From CAITQP01 sp964387965 (GTDB lineage: Bacteria; Patescibacteriota; Minisyncoccia; Phycocordibacterales; UBA9973), in assembly GCA_964387965.1 (NCBI GenBank), contig CAYLXO010000002.1, positions 4,823 to 68,822 on the forward strand: a stretch of DNA of 64,000 nt, written 5' to 3'. Shown piece after piece: positions 24,813-34,024 of the stretch. The notes beneath the pieces were generated by a model. It ran no database searches and was not told the origin of the DNA. It was given only the letters and a program-made list of their open reading frames with translations. The translations under genes and the position numbers were made by a program. Positions within the stretch are counted from its first letter, which is position 1. Each line of letters starts with the position of its first letter.

Positions 24813-26654
24813 ATGTCATTTTTTTCTTCATTATTTGGCTCAAAAGATACAAAATCACCAACACGCATCGAAGCAAACGCGATGCCTGTTTTGCCTGAAC
24901 AAATATATGAGGCAGCTGCACTTGAACTAAAGGATATTATTGCACCATCGGCTCTCCAAATTGGTCCAAAATCAATCAACTTGGGAGACAAGATCGCTCG
25001 TACATACTTTGTTATTTCGTATCCTTCAACGCTTACTGACAACTGGCTTTCTCCACTTATCAACCTAGATAAAGTATTTGATATTGGAATCACTATTCAT
25101 ACGATAGACACGACCCAAATCTTGCGTGAATTCCAAAAGAAAGTCGCCGAAGTTCAAAGTCAGATAATGTCTCGAGAAGAAAAAGGGGTTGTGCGCGACC
25201 CTGAGCTTGATATGGCCTACAAAAATCTTGAAGAATTGCGCGACCGTCTTACACAAGCTCAAGAAAAAATGTTTGATGTAGGATTGTACGTAACAATTTA
25301 TGCTGATGACGAAACAGAATTGTATAAAATCGAAAACGAAGTTAAATCGATTCTTGAATCAAAACTTATTTATTTGAAACCGGCTCTTTTTCAACAGGAA
25401 GATGGGTTTAAGAGTATCTTGCCACTTGAAGATGACCGTTTGCAGATATACCAGAAGTTAAATTCTGAACCTCTTTCAAGCTTTTTCCCGTTTGTTTCGT
25501 TCGACCTCACAAGCGACAAGGGGATTCTGTACGGAGTAAATAGACACAACTCATCGCTCATTATTTTCGATCGATTTTCACTCGACAACTACAATTCAAT
25601 CATCTTTGCGACATCAGGAGCTGGTAAATCATACGCAACAAAACTCGAAGTGATCCGTTCACTTATGTTTGATACTGAAGTTATTGTTATCGACCCTGAA
25701 CGTGAATACGAACGTCTCGCAGAAGCACTTGGTGGACGTTATTTCAATATTTCCCTCAACTCAGATAGTCACATCAACCCATTTGATCTTCCAGTCCCTG
25801 GACCAGGGGAAACAGGTGCAGATATTTTGCGTGGTAATATCATCAATCTTGTTGGGCTCTTTCGCATCATGCTCGGGGGTCTTACTGCTGAAGAAGATGC
25901 TCTCATAGACCGAGCGATCTCAGAAACATACGCAATAAAAGACATTACGGCTGATTCAGATTTCTCTCAGGTAGAACCACCACTACTTTCTGACTTTGAA
26001 ATGGTGCTCGCGGGTATGGAAGGGACAGAATCTCTTGTCGCGCGTCTTTCAAAATTTACGCATGGATCATGGGCAGGATTCCTAAACCAACCATCAAACG
26101 TGGACATCAACAAGAAGTTCGTAGTGTTCTCTGTCCGTGACATGGAAGACGACTTGAAACCGACTGCTATGTATATCGTCACTCACTTTATCTGGAACGA
26201 GGTTCGCAAGAACATCAAAAAACGACTTCTTGTGGTTGACGAGGCATGGTGGATGATGAAATCAGACGACACAGCTTCGTTCCTCTTTTCGATTGCTAAG
26301 CGTGGTCGTAAATACTTCCTTGGGCTTGCGACTATTACTCAAGACGTGGGTGATTTTATGAAAAGTACGTATGGAGTGCCAATCGTCACAAACTCGTCAC
26401 TTCAACTCCTCCTAAAACAGTCCCCTTCGACAGTGGATACGCTTCAAAAGACCTTTAACCTTACAGATGAGGAAAAATACCTTTTGCTTGAATGTAATAA
26501 AGGTGAGGGAATCTTCTTTGCTGGATTAAAACACGTGGCAATCAAGATTATCGCTTCGTATACCGAGGATCAACTCATTACAAGTGACCCATCACAGATC
26601 TTGTCTATTCAAAAAGCTAAATCGGAATTGAGCCAAGCTGTACAAAGTGCATAA
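24813..26654 (+). CDS. VirB4/TraC-type conjugal transfer ATPase
   Basis: The 613-residue protein is the motor ATPase of a type IV secretion-like system and powers substrate transfer or pilus assembly at the inner membrane. Walker A is ATSGAGKS (266-273). The VirB4-typical EVIVIDPEREY follows near residue 290. Walker B RLLVVDEAWWMM lies near residue 470 and a sensor-like LGLATITQDVGDF follows. An N-terminal domain of about 230 residues precedes the RecA-like core. All ATPase motifs look intact. The gene is flanked by PrgI and VirB6-like genes. No relaxase or VirD4-type coupling protein is present in the window, so a pilus or uptake/secretion role is as likely as conjugation. Confidence 0.92.
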   Translation: MSFFSSLFGSKDTKSPTRIEANAMPVLPEQIYEAAALELKDIIAPSALQIGPKSINLGDKIARTYFVISYPSTLTDNWLSPLINLDKVFDIGITIHTIDTTQILREFQKKVAEVQSQIMSREEKGVVRDPELDMAYKNLEELRDRLTQAQEKMFDVGLYVTIYADDETELYKIENEVKSILESKLIYLKPALFQQEDGFKSILPLEDDRLQIYQKLNSEPLSSFFPFVSFDLTSDKGILYGVNRHNSSLIIFDRFSLDNYNSIIFATSGAGKSYATKLEVIRSLMFDTEVIVIDPEREYERLAEALGGRYFNISLNSDSHINPFDLPVPGPGETGADILRGNIINLVGLFRIMLGGLTAEEDALIDRAISETYAIKDITADSDFSQVEPPLLSDFEMVLAGMEGTESLVARLSKFTHGSWAGFLNQPSNVDINKKFVVFSVRDMEDDLKPTAMYIVTHFIWNEVRKNIKKRLLVVDEAWWMMKSDDTASFLFSIAKRGRKYFLGLATITQDVGDFMKSTYGVPIVTNSSLQLLLKQSPSTVDTLQKTFNLTDEEKYLLLECNKGEGIFFAGLKHVAIKIIASYTEDQLITSDPSQILSIQKAKSELSQAVQSA

Positions 26655-26697
26655 ACCTGTTTATTTTTTCATCTTTTCTCCTGTATAATATGATTGT

Positions 26698-27690
26698 ATG
26701 AAACGCTTGTTTGCAATCATGTTTTTTGCAAGCGCACTCTTGCTTCCAGCTTTTTCTCGTGCCCAAATCAGCAATGCAGGAATTGAGGATCTTACAATAG
26801 AAACATACCCTAAAAACCCTGGAGCATTTACTTCAACGACTATTTCACTTTCAAGTTATTCTGACTTTGTTGATACTGCAAAAATTACTTGGAAACTAAA
26901 TGGTAAACTTATGCTTTCAGGCATAGGGAAAAAGCAGTATTCCTTTACTACAGGATCATTTGGAACAGCATCAGTAATCGAAGTAGTCCTCACCCCAACA
27001 TCAGGGCTCCCTACTACAAAACGAATTCAAATTACTCCTATGGGCATAGACCTACTCTGGGAAGCAACTGATTCAATAGTACCCCCTATGTATCGAGGCA
27101 AGGCGCTCCCTGCAAGCGAAAGTAAGATTCGGATAGTTGCAATTCCACAAATAAAGTCAGATTCTGGTAATCTTATTGATCAATACAACATGCTCTACAA
27201 CTGGAAGCAAAATTATGAACAATCAGTATCTGATTCTGGATTTGGTAAAAATTCATTTGATATCGATACAAGTTATTTAAATCCGACTGAGCATATTGAA
27301 GTTTCTGCAAGTACAAGAGATGGGGGAAGTAGTATTGATACTGATATAAATATCCGCACTGGTAACCCTTTTATTATCTGGTACCCAATGAGTCCTCTAT
27401 ATGGACCAATCTTTGAACACGCGATAACTGGTGATTACCCAGTAGCTGCAAGTTCTATAAGTATTTTGGCAGAACCATACTTTTTCTCTCCTGGTAACCC
27501 AAACTCAAAATCACTCTCGTATGAATGGACGCTCAACGGTCAAAAGATTGATACTCCACAAATTCCAAATACGCTCTTCCTTCAGCGCAACAATTCATCG
27601 AAGGGGACAGCTCCGGTGAGCGTTCTTGTAAGTAGTATCGAAAATCTATTCCAAGAGACAACCGCTAGAGTTAATTTAATCTTGAAATAA
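26698..27690 (+). CDS. Exported protein of the secretion cluster
   Basis: The 330-residue protein has a clear signal peptide (LFAIMFFASALLLPAFSRAQ). The mature part is beta-rich with PKD/Ig-like character (TSTTISLSSYSDFVDTAKITWKLNGK; SLSYEWTLNGQKID near the end) but I cannot assign a family. Related proteins are frequent beside VirB4 clusters in Parcubacteria. TATAAT lies 8 nt before ATG 26698, making a separate leaderless transcript likely. The next gene begins 4 nt after the stop. Confidence 0.7.
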   Translation: MKRLFAIMFFASALLLPAFSRAQISNAGIEDLTIETYPKNPGAFTSTTISLSSYSDFVDTAKITWKLNGKLMLSGIGKKQYSFTTGSFGTASVIEVVLTPTSGLPTTKRIQITPMGIDLLWEATDSIVPPMYRGKALPASESKIRIVAIPQIKSDSGNLIDQYNMLYNWKQNYEQSVSDSGFGKNSFDIDTSYLNPTEHIEVSASTRDGGSSIDTDINIRTGNPFIIWYPMSPLYGPIFEHAITGDYPVAASSISILAEPYFFSPGNPNSKSLSYEWTLNGQKIDTPQIPNTLFLQRNNSSKGTAPVSVLVSSIENLFQETTARVNLILK

Positions 27691-27694
27691 AACT

Positions 27695-30589
27695 ATGCGT
27701 AAAATATTTATCACAATTTTATTTTTTTTACTAGTGTTTTTCCCGATAACTAACTACACTCATGCTTCAATGAGTGAGGTTGATGGTGCAAGTATTGATT
27801 CCATAGATGGGAACGATATTAGCATTGAGCGTAATGACGGGGAAATAACAATCGCATTTACTGGCAGACTAAAAAAAGCAGGCGCGACATCATTAAATAG
27901 CTCCTCTTCTGCAACATTAATGGTGCGTTGGCAAAGGATTGATGATACGTTTTCTTCAAACACTCTTACTGCAAATTTTGCTCTTACGGCTGATTTTAAC
28001 GAAAATGAATGTACTTTAAACGGTCCGGCAGTAGAAGGTCAAACTTTTTCCTGCAAAATAAAATCGGGACTGACTGATGATGAAATATCGTATGGAACAT
28101 ATTTTTTTCAATTACTCTCAGAAGTAAGAGGGGCTACCGGACTATTAAAAGGTGATGGGGATTTTTTAACAACTGCTCGTAGTTTTGATATAAAAAAAGG
28201 CACTGTTATATACAAAACAGGCCTAAATATTATAGGTGAACCAACCGTTACAATAGCAAATAATATTTTAAAAGTTTCTGGGAAAATTAACCGTGAAGGG
28301 GCAGAAGATGGCAGTTTGATGCTTCATTATAATAAGATAAAAACGAAGCGACCGGCAGGTAGTAATCGAAGTTTTTCATACGCTAACCTTACAAATGGCT
28401 CTAGCTCAACTACAGGAGGAGTGACTTCAATTCAAGCAAAATTAGAAAAACTCAATGATGGGACAGCAACATTTACAGTTGAATCAAATGAAATCAAAGA
28501 ATCTGGGGATTATGTTTTTGTTCTAGGTACACTACGAGGAAGCGCTTCGATAGCCCTATACAATCATTGGGCATCAGACTTTATCGAATTTACTATTAGT
28601 GACCCAGCAATAACAACAGTGCAACTTAACTCTCCTGTAACGCCTGACGAATCAGACCCAGCAAACCCGAAAGTTTCAATTCGTATATTTGTAGGAAATA
28701 CTACCGATGACGGGGATGGATTCATCCAGCTCGGGCATGTTGAACAAATAAGTGGTACATCAAACGGTTCTTGCATACTTGACCCAGAATTAATTTCTGG
28801 ACGCATTCCGATTAAAAAAGGAAGTAGCCCAATGTATTTTGAAGGGTTATTTTCAGGATCTTCGAAACTGACACCTGGTATTTATTGTGTCGCCGCAAAA
28901 GCTGGTTCGATGGAGAAATTCACAACATTCGCAGGAAAGAATGATATTTTTAAAATTGGAAACGTAACAATCCCTGACACTCTTACAATCGACCCGAACG
29001 CAAATCAAAATGGCTGTGTCATTCCTGAAGGGGAAGATGGGTCAACAACTGGATACTGTCTTCTTGCACCTCTTCCTGGAGTAGGAGATGAGACAGGATA
29101 TGTAGATACGCGTACTGGTATTGAAAAATACATAAACAGTATTATTCGACTTGTTCTTGGTCTTATTGGAGTACTTTCTGTATTTATGGTGGTAGTTGGA
29201 GGTATTGAATACATGTCTACTGTTAACATCGGAGAGAAAGAAGGTGCAAAACACCGCATTACACAAGCACTTCTTGGACTTGCAGTTGCAATTGGTTCAT
29301 ATGCAATTTTAAACACTATTAATCCAGATCTGGTAAATATTACAATCCATATTCCAGGAGTGAGCATTGATGGCGCTACCACGGCTGGGGGAGAAGAAGA
29401 TGAGGAAGATGTCGGGGTAACACCTACAGCAACACCACCTACAAATGTTTCTATCCCGGATGGAAATGCTCAAAGTCTTTCAAAAAAAATATTAGAAAAT
29501 TCTAATATCGTTCTTCTACCAAACATTCCTAATAGAAACGAGTTGTCATCAGGTCCAAAACAAAATATTCAAGATACAGCAGATGGTAAGCCAGCATGGC
29601 GAAGTACTTGGGGGGATAAAGGACATACTCAACAAGCCCTCTCAGCAAAAATGCTTGCGGGGATGCTCGCTATCGCAAACCAAAATGTAAAGATTCAAGT
29701 TAACGCTATTGTAGGAGGTGACCACGCTGAAGATTCTCGTCATTACTACGGAATAGCGTTTGATATTCAATCCGCGCCATCAGAAACAGCCCGTACAAAA
29801 CAAATACTTGGTATCTGTCAGGCTGCCGGCGCGACAGAATTACTCGGTCCATGTAACAACAATACTTCTACAAAGCTTTGTAAGGCTACAGGATATCCTA
29901 CAAATGCTGATCACCAAACTCATATCCATTGTGGTTGGCCACGATCAGACATAAACAGAAGCGACACTCCATCTTCAACAACAGTATCTGGAGATATTGC
30001 TGGATCCTGTGGTCTTCCAACAAGCAAAGCGGCTGATATGTGTGAAGGTGTAACGGCAAATTGTAAAAAATATGCGGCACGTATTGATGAACTTGTAAAA
30101 GATCCTGCCAGAGCTCGGTTCATGAAATTAAATATGGTGGAAGAATCTCGTTGTAAATTTGATGCTACTTCACCTGCAACTGATACAGGATACGCATATG
30201 GATTATTTCAGCAACAGCCAGCTACAGCAAAAGCTAATGTAAGTGGTTGCGGAATAAGCGAAAGCACCATAACCCCATCGTGGCTTAAAGATGAAAAAAA
30301 TCTAGATAAAGTTATTTGTATTCAAGAAAATCTTATAAAAAAACTTGAGGCCAAATGTGGCACAAGTACTCGAAATTTGGCGGCAGGTCAACATGGTATA
30401 AAATGGTGTGAGCCGAGTGACTTCTGTAAAACAGAAAAAAGCTGTGTCCCGGGCAATACATATGTGATGAAATGGGAATGTCCATGGAATAATGCAGAGC
30501 ATACAGAACTTGATAGTCTTGCACCTGCACGAGAATCATCAAAACAAATGCAATATTGTTCAGAGCACCCAGGTAGTTGGATGAAATAA
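27695..30589 (+). CDS. Surface protein with pilin-like, M15-like and lytic-transglycosylase-like domains
   Basis: The 964-residue protein has a signal peptide (residues 1-24) and beta-rich repeats to about 440. A VirB2/TrbC-like pair of helices follows at 480-506 and 521-541, separated by a short charged loop (NIGEKEGAKHRIT). After a linker, residues 640-750 match the M15/VanY peptidase pattern: SRHYYGIAFD (Ser681, His683, Asp690) and HIHCGW (His743, His745). Residues 770-964 resemble an SLT lytic transglycosylase, with VEESRC (Glu816/Glu817) and GYAYGLFQQQP (832-842), and are Cys-rich. The two enzyme domains would cut peptide and glycan bonds of the wall. Combining these with a pilin-like segment is unusual. 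Domain calls rest on motifs only. Confidence 0.75.
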   Translation: MRKIFITILFFLLVFFPITNYTHASMSEVDGASIDSIDGNDISIERNDGEITIAFTGRLKKAGATSLNSSSSATLMVRWQRIDDTFSSNTLTANFALTADFNENECTLNGPAVEGQTFSCKIKSGLTDDEISYGTYFFQLLSEVRGATGLLKGDGDFLTTARSFDIKKGTVIYKTGLNIIGEPTVTIANNILKVSGKINREGAEDGSLMLHYNKIKTKRPAGSNRSFSYANLTNGSSSTTGGVTSIQAKLEKLNDGTATFTVESNEIKESGDYVFVLGTLRGSASIALYNHWASDFIEFTISDPAITTVQLNSPVTPDESDPANPKVSIRIFVGNTTDDGDGFIQLGHVEQISGTSNGSCILDPELISGRIPIKKGSSPMYFEGLFSGSSKLTPGIYCVAAKAGSMEKFTTFAGKNDIFKIGNVTIPDTLTIDPNANQNGCVIPEGEDGSTTGYCLLAPLPGVGDETGYVDTRTGIEKYINSIIRLVLGLIGVLSVFMVVVGGIEYMSTVNIGEKEGAKHRITQALLGLAVAIGSYAILNTINPDLVNITIHIPGVSIDGATTAGGEEDEEDVGVTPTATPPTNVSIPDGNAQSLSKKILENSNIVLLPNIPNRNELSSGPKQNIQDTADGKPAWRSTWGDKGHTQQALSAKMLAGMLAIANQNVKIQVNAIVGGDHAEDSRHYYGIAFDIQSAPSETARTKQILGICQAAGATELLGPCNNNTSTKLCKATGYPTNADHQTHIHCGWPRSDINRSDTPSSTTVSGDIAGSCGLPTSKAADMCEGVTANCKKYAARIDELVKDPARARFMKLNMVEESRCKFDATSPATDTGYAYGLFQQQPATAKANVSGCGISESTITPSWLKDEKNLDKVICIQENLIKKLEAKCGTSTRNLAAGQHGIKWCEPSDFCKTEKSCVPGNTYVMKWECPWNNAEHTELDSLAPARESSKQMQYCSEHPGSWMK

Positions 30590-30590
30590 T

Positions 30591-31892
30591 ATGACACCAA
30601 AACGACTTATAGGAATAATTGTTTTGTTCGGAATCGTCATTATGGCGTTATGGCTTTTTCTACGTGGAGATAGTTCACAAAATAATACAAAAACAGGGAT
30701 AACAACCGAAACTGGTGTTTCTTCGCTATTCCCATTTTCAAAAAGTAGTACTCCTACTCTTGAACAAAAACCAACCACGACGAACGGAACACCGTCATTT
30801 AATGAAGTGGCGAACCCTGAATTCGCTGAACAAACAGATTCCGTTGGAAACTTAATACAAGTTACAAATCGTCTCGTTGCAGGGCTTACGGCACTCCCAA
30901 TAGAAACAGCATCTTCTTCAAATACCCACTCAGCAAGCAACGGTAAACCGTCAGAACCTCCATCAACAACACCTCGTATTCGCTTTGTAGAACGTGGCAC
31001 TGGGTATATCTATGATATTGATGCGATAGGGAAAAACGAGAAGAAAGTAAGCGGTACTACTATTGTTCGAGCAAGTGATGCATTGTTTGCAGATGGTGGC
31101 GCTACAGTTATCGAACGATATATAAAAAATGACAACGTGACGGCAGCTACATTTATGGGGCGTATTAACGCTGACACAACTAGTGGTGTTGGCTCTATCG
31201 TAGGTAGCTTTCTTCCCGATGATATTTCCGATATTACAGTTTCCCCAGATGGTAAATCAGTCCTTTATCTTGCTCCAACAAGTGATGGGATAGCTGGTAT
31301 AAGTATCAAAACAACAGGCGAAAACAAAAAACAATTATTCACAAGCCCATTTACTGAGTGGCTCGTAGATTGGCAAAAAGGGGGTATGTATCTTACAACA
31401 AAAGCTTCCGGTATAACTGATGGATTTTCGTATAAAATATCTACTACAGGAGGATTTGAGCGCCAACTAGGGAATATTCTAGGATTAACTACAAAAAATA
31501 GCCCCGACGGCAAAATGGTACTCTATAGTATAGGAGGAGATACAAATCTGTCATTACGATACTTATCTCTCAAAGACCATTCAGACTTTGATTCAGGGCT
31601 AAAAACCCTCCCGGAAAAATGTGTTTGGAGCAAAGACTCAATTACACTATACTGTGCCGCACCAGAAAAACTACCCGATGGAATATACCCAGACATGTGG
31701 TACCAAGGAAGAATAGTAACTGAAGATCATATCTGGAAAATTAATACAGAGACGGGAACAATTGAAAAGATTTCTCCTAACACTGCAATAAAACTAGACG
31801 TAACAAAAATTGCTCTCGACCAGAATGAACAGTACCTCTATTTCGTAAATAAAAAAGACTTTACATTGTGGTCATTACTTCTTAACCACTAA
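30591..31892 (+). CDS. Membrane-anchored beta-propeller-like protein
   Basis: The 433-residue protein has one N-terminal transmembrane helix (LIGIIVLFGIVIMALWLFL) and a disordered Ser/Thr-rich linker to about residue 125. The rest looks like TolB/WD40-type repeats. Recurrent blocks of the form ITVSPDGKSVLYLAP, NSPDGKMVLYSIG and ALDQNEQYLYFVN support a propeller. It starts 1 nt after the previous stop codon, so it is translationally coupled. It probably acts outside the membrane together with the fusion protein. A strong terminator closes the cluster. Confidence 0.75.
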   Translation: MTPKRLIGIIVLFGIVIMALWLFLRGDSSQNNTKTGITTETGVSSLFPFSKSSTPTLEQKPTTTNGTPSFNEVANPEFAEQTDSVGNLIQVTNRLVAGLTALPIETASSSNTHSASNGKPSEPPSTTPRIRFVERGTGYIYDIDAIGKNEKKVSGTTIVRASDALFADGGATVIERYIKNDNVTAATFMGRINADTTSGVGSIVGSFLPDDISDITVSPDGKSVLYLAPTSDGIAGISIKTTGENKKQLFTSPFTEWLVDWQKGGMYLTTKASGITDGFSYKISTTGGFERQLGNILGLTTKNSPDGKMVLYSIGGDTNLSLRYLSLKDHSDFDSGLKTLPEKCVWSKDSITLYCAAPEKLPDGIYPDMWYQGRIVTEDHIWKINTETGTIEKISPNTAIKLDVTKIALDQNEQYLYFVNKKDFTLWSLLLNH

Positions 31893-31894
31893 CT

Positions 31895-31927
31895 AAAAAA
31901 TCCTCGAGTGATTCTCGAGGATTTTTT
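31895..31927. terminator. Bidirectional terminator between the secretion cluster and jag
   Basis: A perfect 14-bp stem (AAAAAATCCTCGAG and its complement) with a 5-nt loop lies between convergent units and touches the jag stop codon. Confidence 0.9.
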
Positions 31928-32396
31928 ATATTCCGCCAGTATATTTAATTACTATATGTCGCTTTGGCCCATCTCCCACAGATTCTGTTTTGATATCTGA
32001 CATTGTTGAAAGAAATTCGTGAACAATTTTTCTTTCGTGGGCAGGCATCGGGTCAACATCAATACTTGATTTGAAGTAGCGTGCTCGTTCTGCCATCATG
32101 TGAGCAACTGTTTTAAGATTTTCAATCTTTTTTCTTTCAAAATCGTTTGCATCTATGATCACATGTAATTTGCTAGATGAATCTGCAAGATTTTTTTCGG
32201 CGATCTTAGTCGCAAGGTGATTAAGCGCACGAAGTGCTTCACCCCCTCGTCCAAGCAAAAATCGCACATCGTTTCCTTTAAGAGAAAACCACAATGTATT
32301 TGAATTCTCATCAAAAGAATAGGAAACTGAATCCCCAGAAAAACCTGATTTTGCAAGCAATTCTTGAACTATTGTTTTTATTTGTTCTGTGTTCAT
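31926..32396 (-). CDS. jag: KH-R3H RNA-binding protein Jag/KhpB
   Basis: The 156-residue RNA-binding protein has a KH domain with the GxxG loop LLGRGGEALRALNHL (GRGG 49-52) and a C-terminal R3H motif (ERKIVHEF, Arg122 and His126). It lacks the separate N-terminal Jag_N domain of Firmicutes proteins and is therefore short. KhpB binds many transcripts and affects cell division and envelope growth. The order jag-yidC-yidD-rnpA-rpmH next to dnaA is the classical origin-proximal block. Confidence 0.93.
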   Translation of the reverse strand: MNTEQIKTIVQELLAKSGFSGDSVSYSFDENSNTLWFSLKGNDVRFLLGRGGEALRALNHLATKIAEKNLADSSSKLHVIIDANDFERKKIENLKTVAHMMAERARYFKSSIDVDPMPAHERKIVHEFLSTMSDIKTESVGDGPKRHIVIKYTGGI

Positions 32397-32431
32397 AGCT
32401 AGAGCGCTATGGGAGACTCTAGCAATCTAGA

Positions 32432-33169
32432 CTACGCAGGAGATACAACTGTTGGGGCGCGTAGTAATGTGCGTTTTACGTAGAGCTCTTGAGCGATAGT
32501 AAAGATATTACTCGTTATTAGATAAAGTGCAACTGCTGAAGGGAATGTGTAAGAAATTACAATAAGCATTACAGGAAGGAAATACACTGTCATATGTTGC
32601 ATGATTTGTTGAACTTCAGCTTGCGCGCCAGTACCTTGAGGGGGTTTTTGTCGACTTTTCATAAGTCGAGCCTGAATATATGCTGTGACACCTGCAAGAA
32701 GTGCGAGTACAATATTTTTCTTTGCTGCAAGATCAATAAGACCAAACATACTTAACACTGGTTCTCCTGGGAAGTGTATAAAACTATACAATGCAGGGAG
32801 GGGAGTAAGATGAATAATCCCTCTAAATACTTGATATAGAGCAATGAGCACTGCTATTTGAACAATAAACTGCAAACAACTAGAAAATGGGTTAATCCCA
32901 TACTTTTTATAGAGTTCTTGAGTTTTTTTCTGTTGCTCCATTCGGTCAGGAGTACTTTTTTTCAACTCGTTAAGTTCTCCTTGCATAGCATTCATTTTCA
33001 TTTGCCCGGTAATTGTACGTTGAGTCAGTGGCAACAAAATAAGCTTCACAATAATTGTAAGTACAATAATCGCAAGTCCTACATCATGACGAGGCATGAG
33101 GAGCGTAAGAAGAATAAAAAGATTGTAGAGCGGTTGATAAAGAATACCATTCCAAAGTGCATTTAACAT
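32432..33169 (-). CDS. yidC: Membrane protein insertase YidC (Oxa1 family)
   Basis: The 245-residue protein corresponds to the conserved C-terminal insertase core of YidC. It has no large periplasmic P1 domain, as in Gram-positive SpoIIIJ. Five hydrophobic segments are visible. The usual cytoplasmic hairpin is rich in charged residues (QGELNELKKSTPDRMEQQKK). The family sequence TQRTITGQMKMNAMQ gives the conserved position for the groove Arg. YidC inserts small membrane proteins with or without SecYEG. It is probably co-transcribed with yidD and rnpA upstream. Confidence 0.93.
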   Translation of the reverse strand: MLNALWNGILYQPLYNLFILLTLLMPRHDVGLAIIVLTIIVKLILLPLTQRTITGQMKMNAMQGELNELKKSTPDRMEQQKKTQELYKKYGINPFSSCLQFIVQIAVLIALYQVFRGIIHLTPLPALYSFIHFPGEPVLSMFGLIDLAAKKNIVLALLAGVTAYIQARLMKSRQKPPQGTGAQAEVQQIMQHMTVYFLPVMLIVISYTFPSAVALYLITSNIFTIAQELYVKRTLLRAPTVVSPA

Positions 33170-33208
33170 GCAGGTATTCTATCGCACCTTACCTATAAAA
33201 GATAGTCT

Positions 33209-33448
33209 TTACGGAAGCGGGTCGTGTCCTGGTGTGTTAAACGGGTTGCAACGTAAAATTCTTCGTGCTGTAAGCATGACACCTTTCCCGGTACCATATT
33301 TCAAAAGAGCTAACACTGCATACTCAGAGCATGTAGGGTAAAAAATACAGGTTGGTTTAGACAAACCAAGGTACCGAGGGATGCTCCCTTGGTCTCTTGA
33401 GAGATACCGCTGATATATATGAATTAGAAACACTAAAATATGCCGCAT
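33209..33448 (-). CDS. yidD: Membrane protein insertion efficiency factor YidD
   Basis: The 79-residue protein has the full YidD signature: an amphipathic N-terminus (IHIYQRYLS), CIFYPTCSEYA with two conserved Cys, and RILRCNPFNTPGHDPLP at the end. YidD aids YidC-dependent insertion at the inner membrane. Its start codon overlaps the rnpA stop by one base (33448), indicating tight coupling. Confidence 0.93.
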   Translation of the reverse strand: MRHILVFLIHIYQRYLSRDQGSIPRYLGLSKPTCIFYPTCSEYAVLALLKYGTGKGVMLTARRILRCNPFNTPGHDPLP

Positions 33449-33792
33449 TATTCTTGTACAAGGCCAATTTTTCTAAACAATCCTTCAATTTCTTCAGTCA
33501 TAGCAAGAAGTGAGATTGAAGTATCTGCTTTTTTGTAATGAATAAGCACCAAAGAACCTAATAAAACCTTGCTAATTAAAGGTTTTACAGCAGAATACGC
33601 TCTCCTCCGGAGAGTATTACGTATGACAGCTGTAGGTGCAGTCTTCTTTGAAGCTACGACAGAAATCTGTGGTTTTTCTTGGTTTTTTTGCAACACATAC
33701 ACGATTTTAAAAAGGTCGCCTTCAATTTTACGGCCAAACTTTAGTTTTGAACTTATTGTCTCTTTTGTAAGTCTATTTTCTTTTGGGGTCAT
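33448..33792 (-). CDS. rnpA: Ribonuclease P protein component
   Basis: RnpA is the protein cofactor of the RNase P ribozyme that matures tRNA 5' ends. The 114-residue length is typical. The diagnostic basic motif is ATAVIRNTLRRRAYSAV (family RNxxKR), preceded by the substrate-binding strand region VVASKKTAP. The gene follows rpmH, as in most bacteria, but a strong hairpin terminator lies between the two genes, so its expression is likely attenuated relative to L34. Confidence 0.92.
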   Translation of the reverse strand: MTPKENRLTKETISSKLKFGRKIEGDLFKIVYVLQKNQEKPQISVVASKKTAPTAVIRNTLRRRAYSAVKPLISKVLLGSLVLIHYKKADTSISLLAMTEEIEGLFRKIGLVQE

Positions 33793-33800
33793 GTCTAAAA

Positions 33801-33830
33801 ACTAAAACCGCCAAAGAGGGCGGTTTTAGT
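33801..33830 (-). terminator. Hairpin terminator/attenuator between rpmH and rnpA
   Basis: A perfect 12-bp stem (ACTAAAACCGCC and its complement) with a 6-nt loop is followed on the minus strand by TTTTTAGAC. It starts 7 nt after the rpmH stop and ends 8 nt before the rnpA start codon, so read-through is required to express rnpA from the rpmH promoter. Confidence 0.8.
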
Positions 33831-33837
33831 GGGATAT

Positions 33838-33972
33838 TTATACTGCGAGCTTTTTTCGGCCCTTTTGACGTCGTCGAGCAAGGACTTTCTTTCCTGTTGG
33901 TGACTTAGTTCGGACGAGAAATCCGTGTGTTTTTGCTCGTTTTCGCTTTCTTGGTTGGTATGTTCGTGACAT
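33838..33972 (-). CDS. rpmH: 50S ribosomal protein L34
   Basis: This 44-residue, highly basic protein begins MSRTYQPRKRKRAKTHGFL and ends with RRRQKGRKKLAV, the L34 signature. It is a small structural protein of the 50S subunit. It is too short for usual ORF filters. Its place immediately before rnpA and near dnaA is the conserved origin-side arrangement. Confidence 0.97.
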   Translation of the reverse strand: MSRTYQPRKRKRAKTHGFLVRTKSPTGKKVLARRRQKGRKKLAV

Positions 33973-34024
33973 ATTTGTGACTATATCATAAAAGTGTTAT
34001 TTTGCAACACTTTCACCATTAAAA

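Noticed and set aside
24146..26654. Full conjugative element
   Set aside because: VirB4, PrgI and VirB6-like proteins are present but no relaxase, coupling protein or integrase is linked. The Xer-type recombinase is 20 kb away and looks housekeeping.
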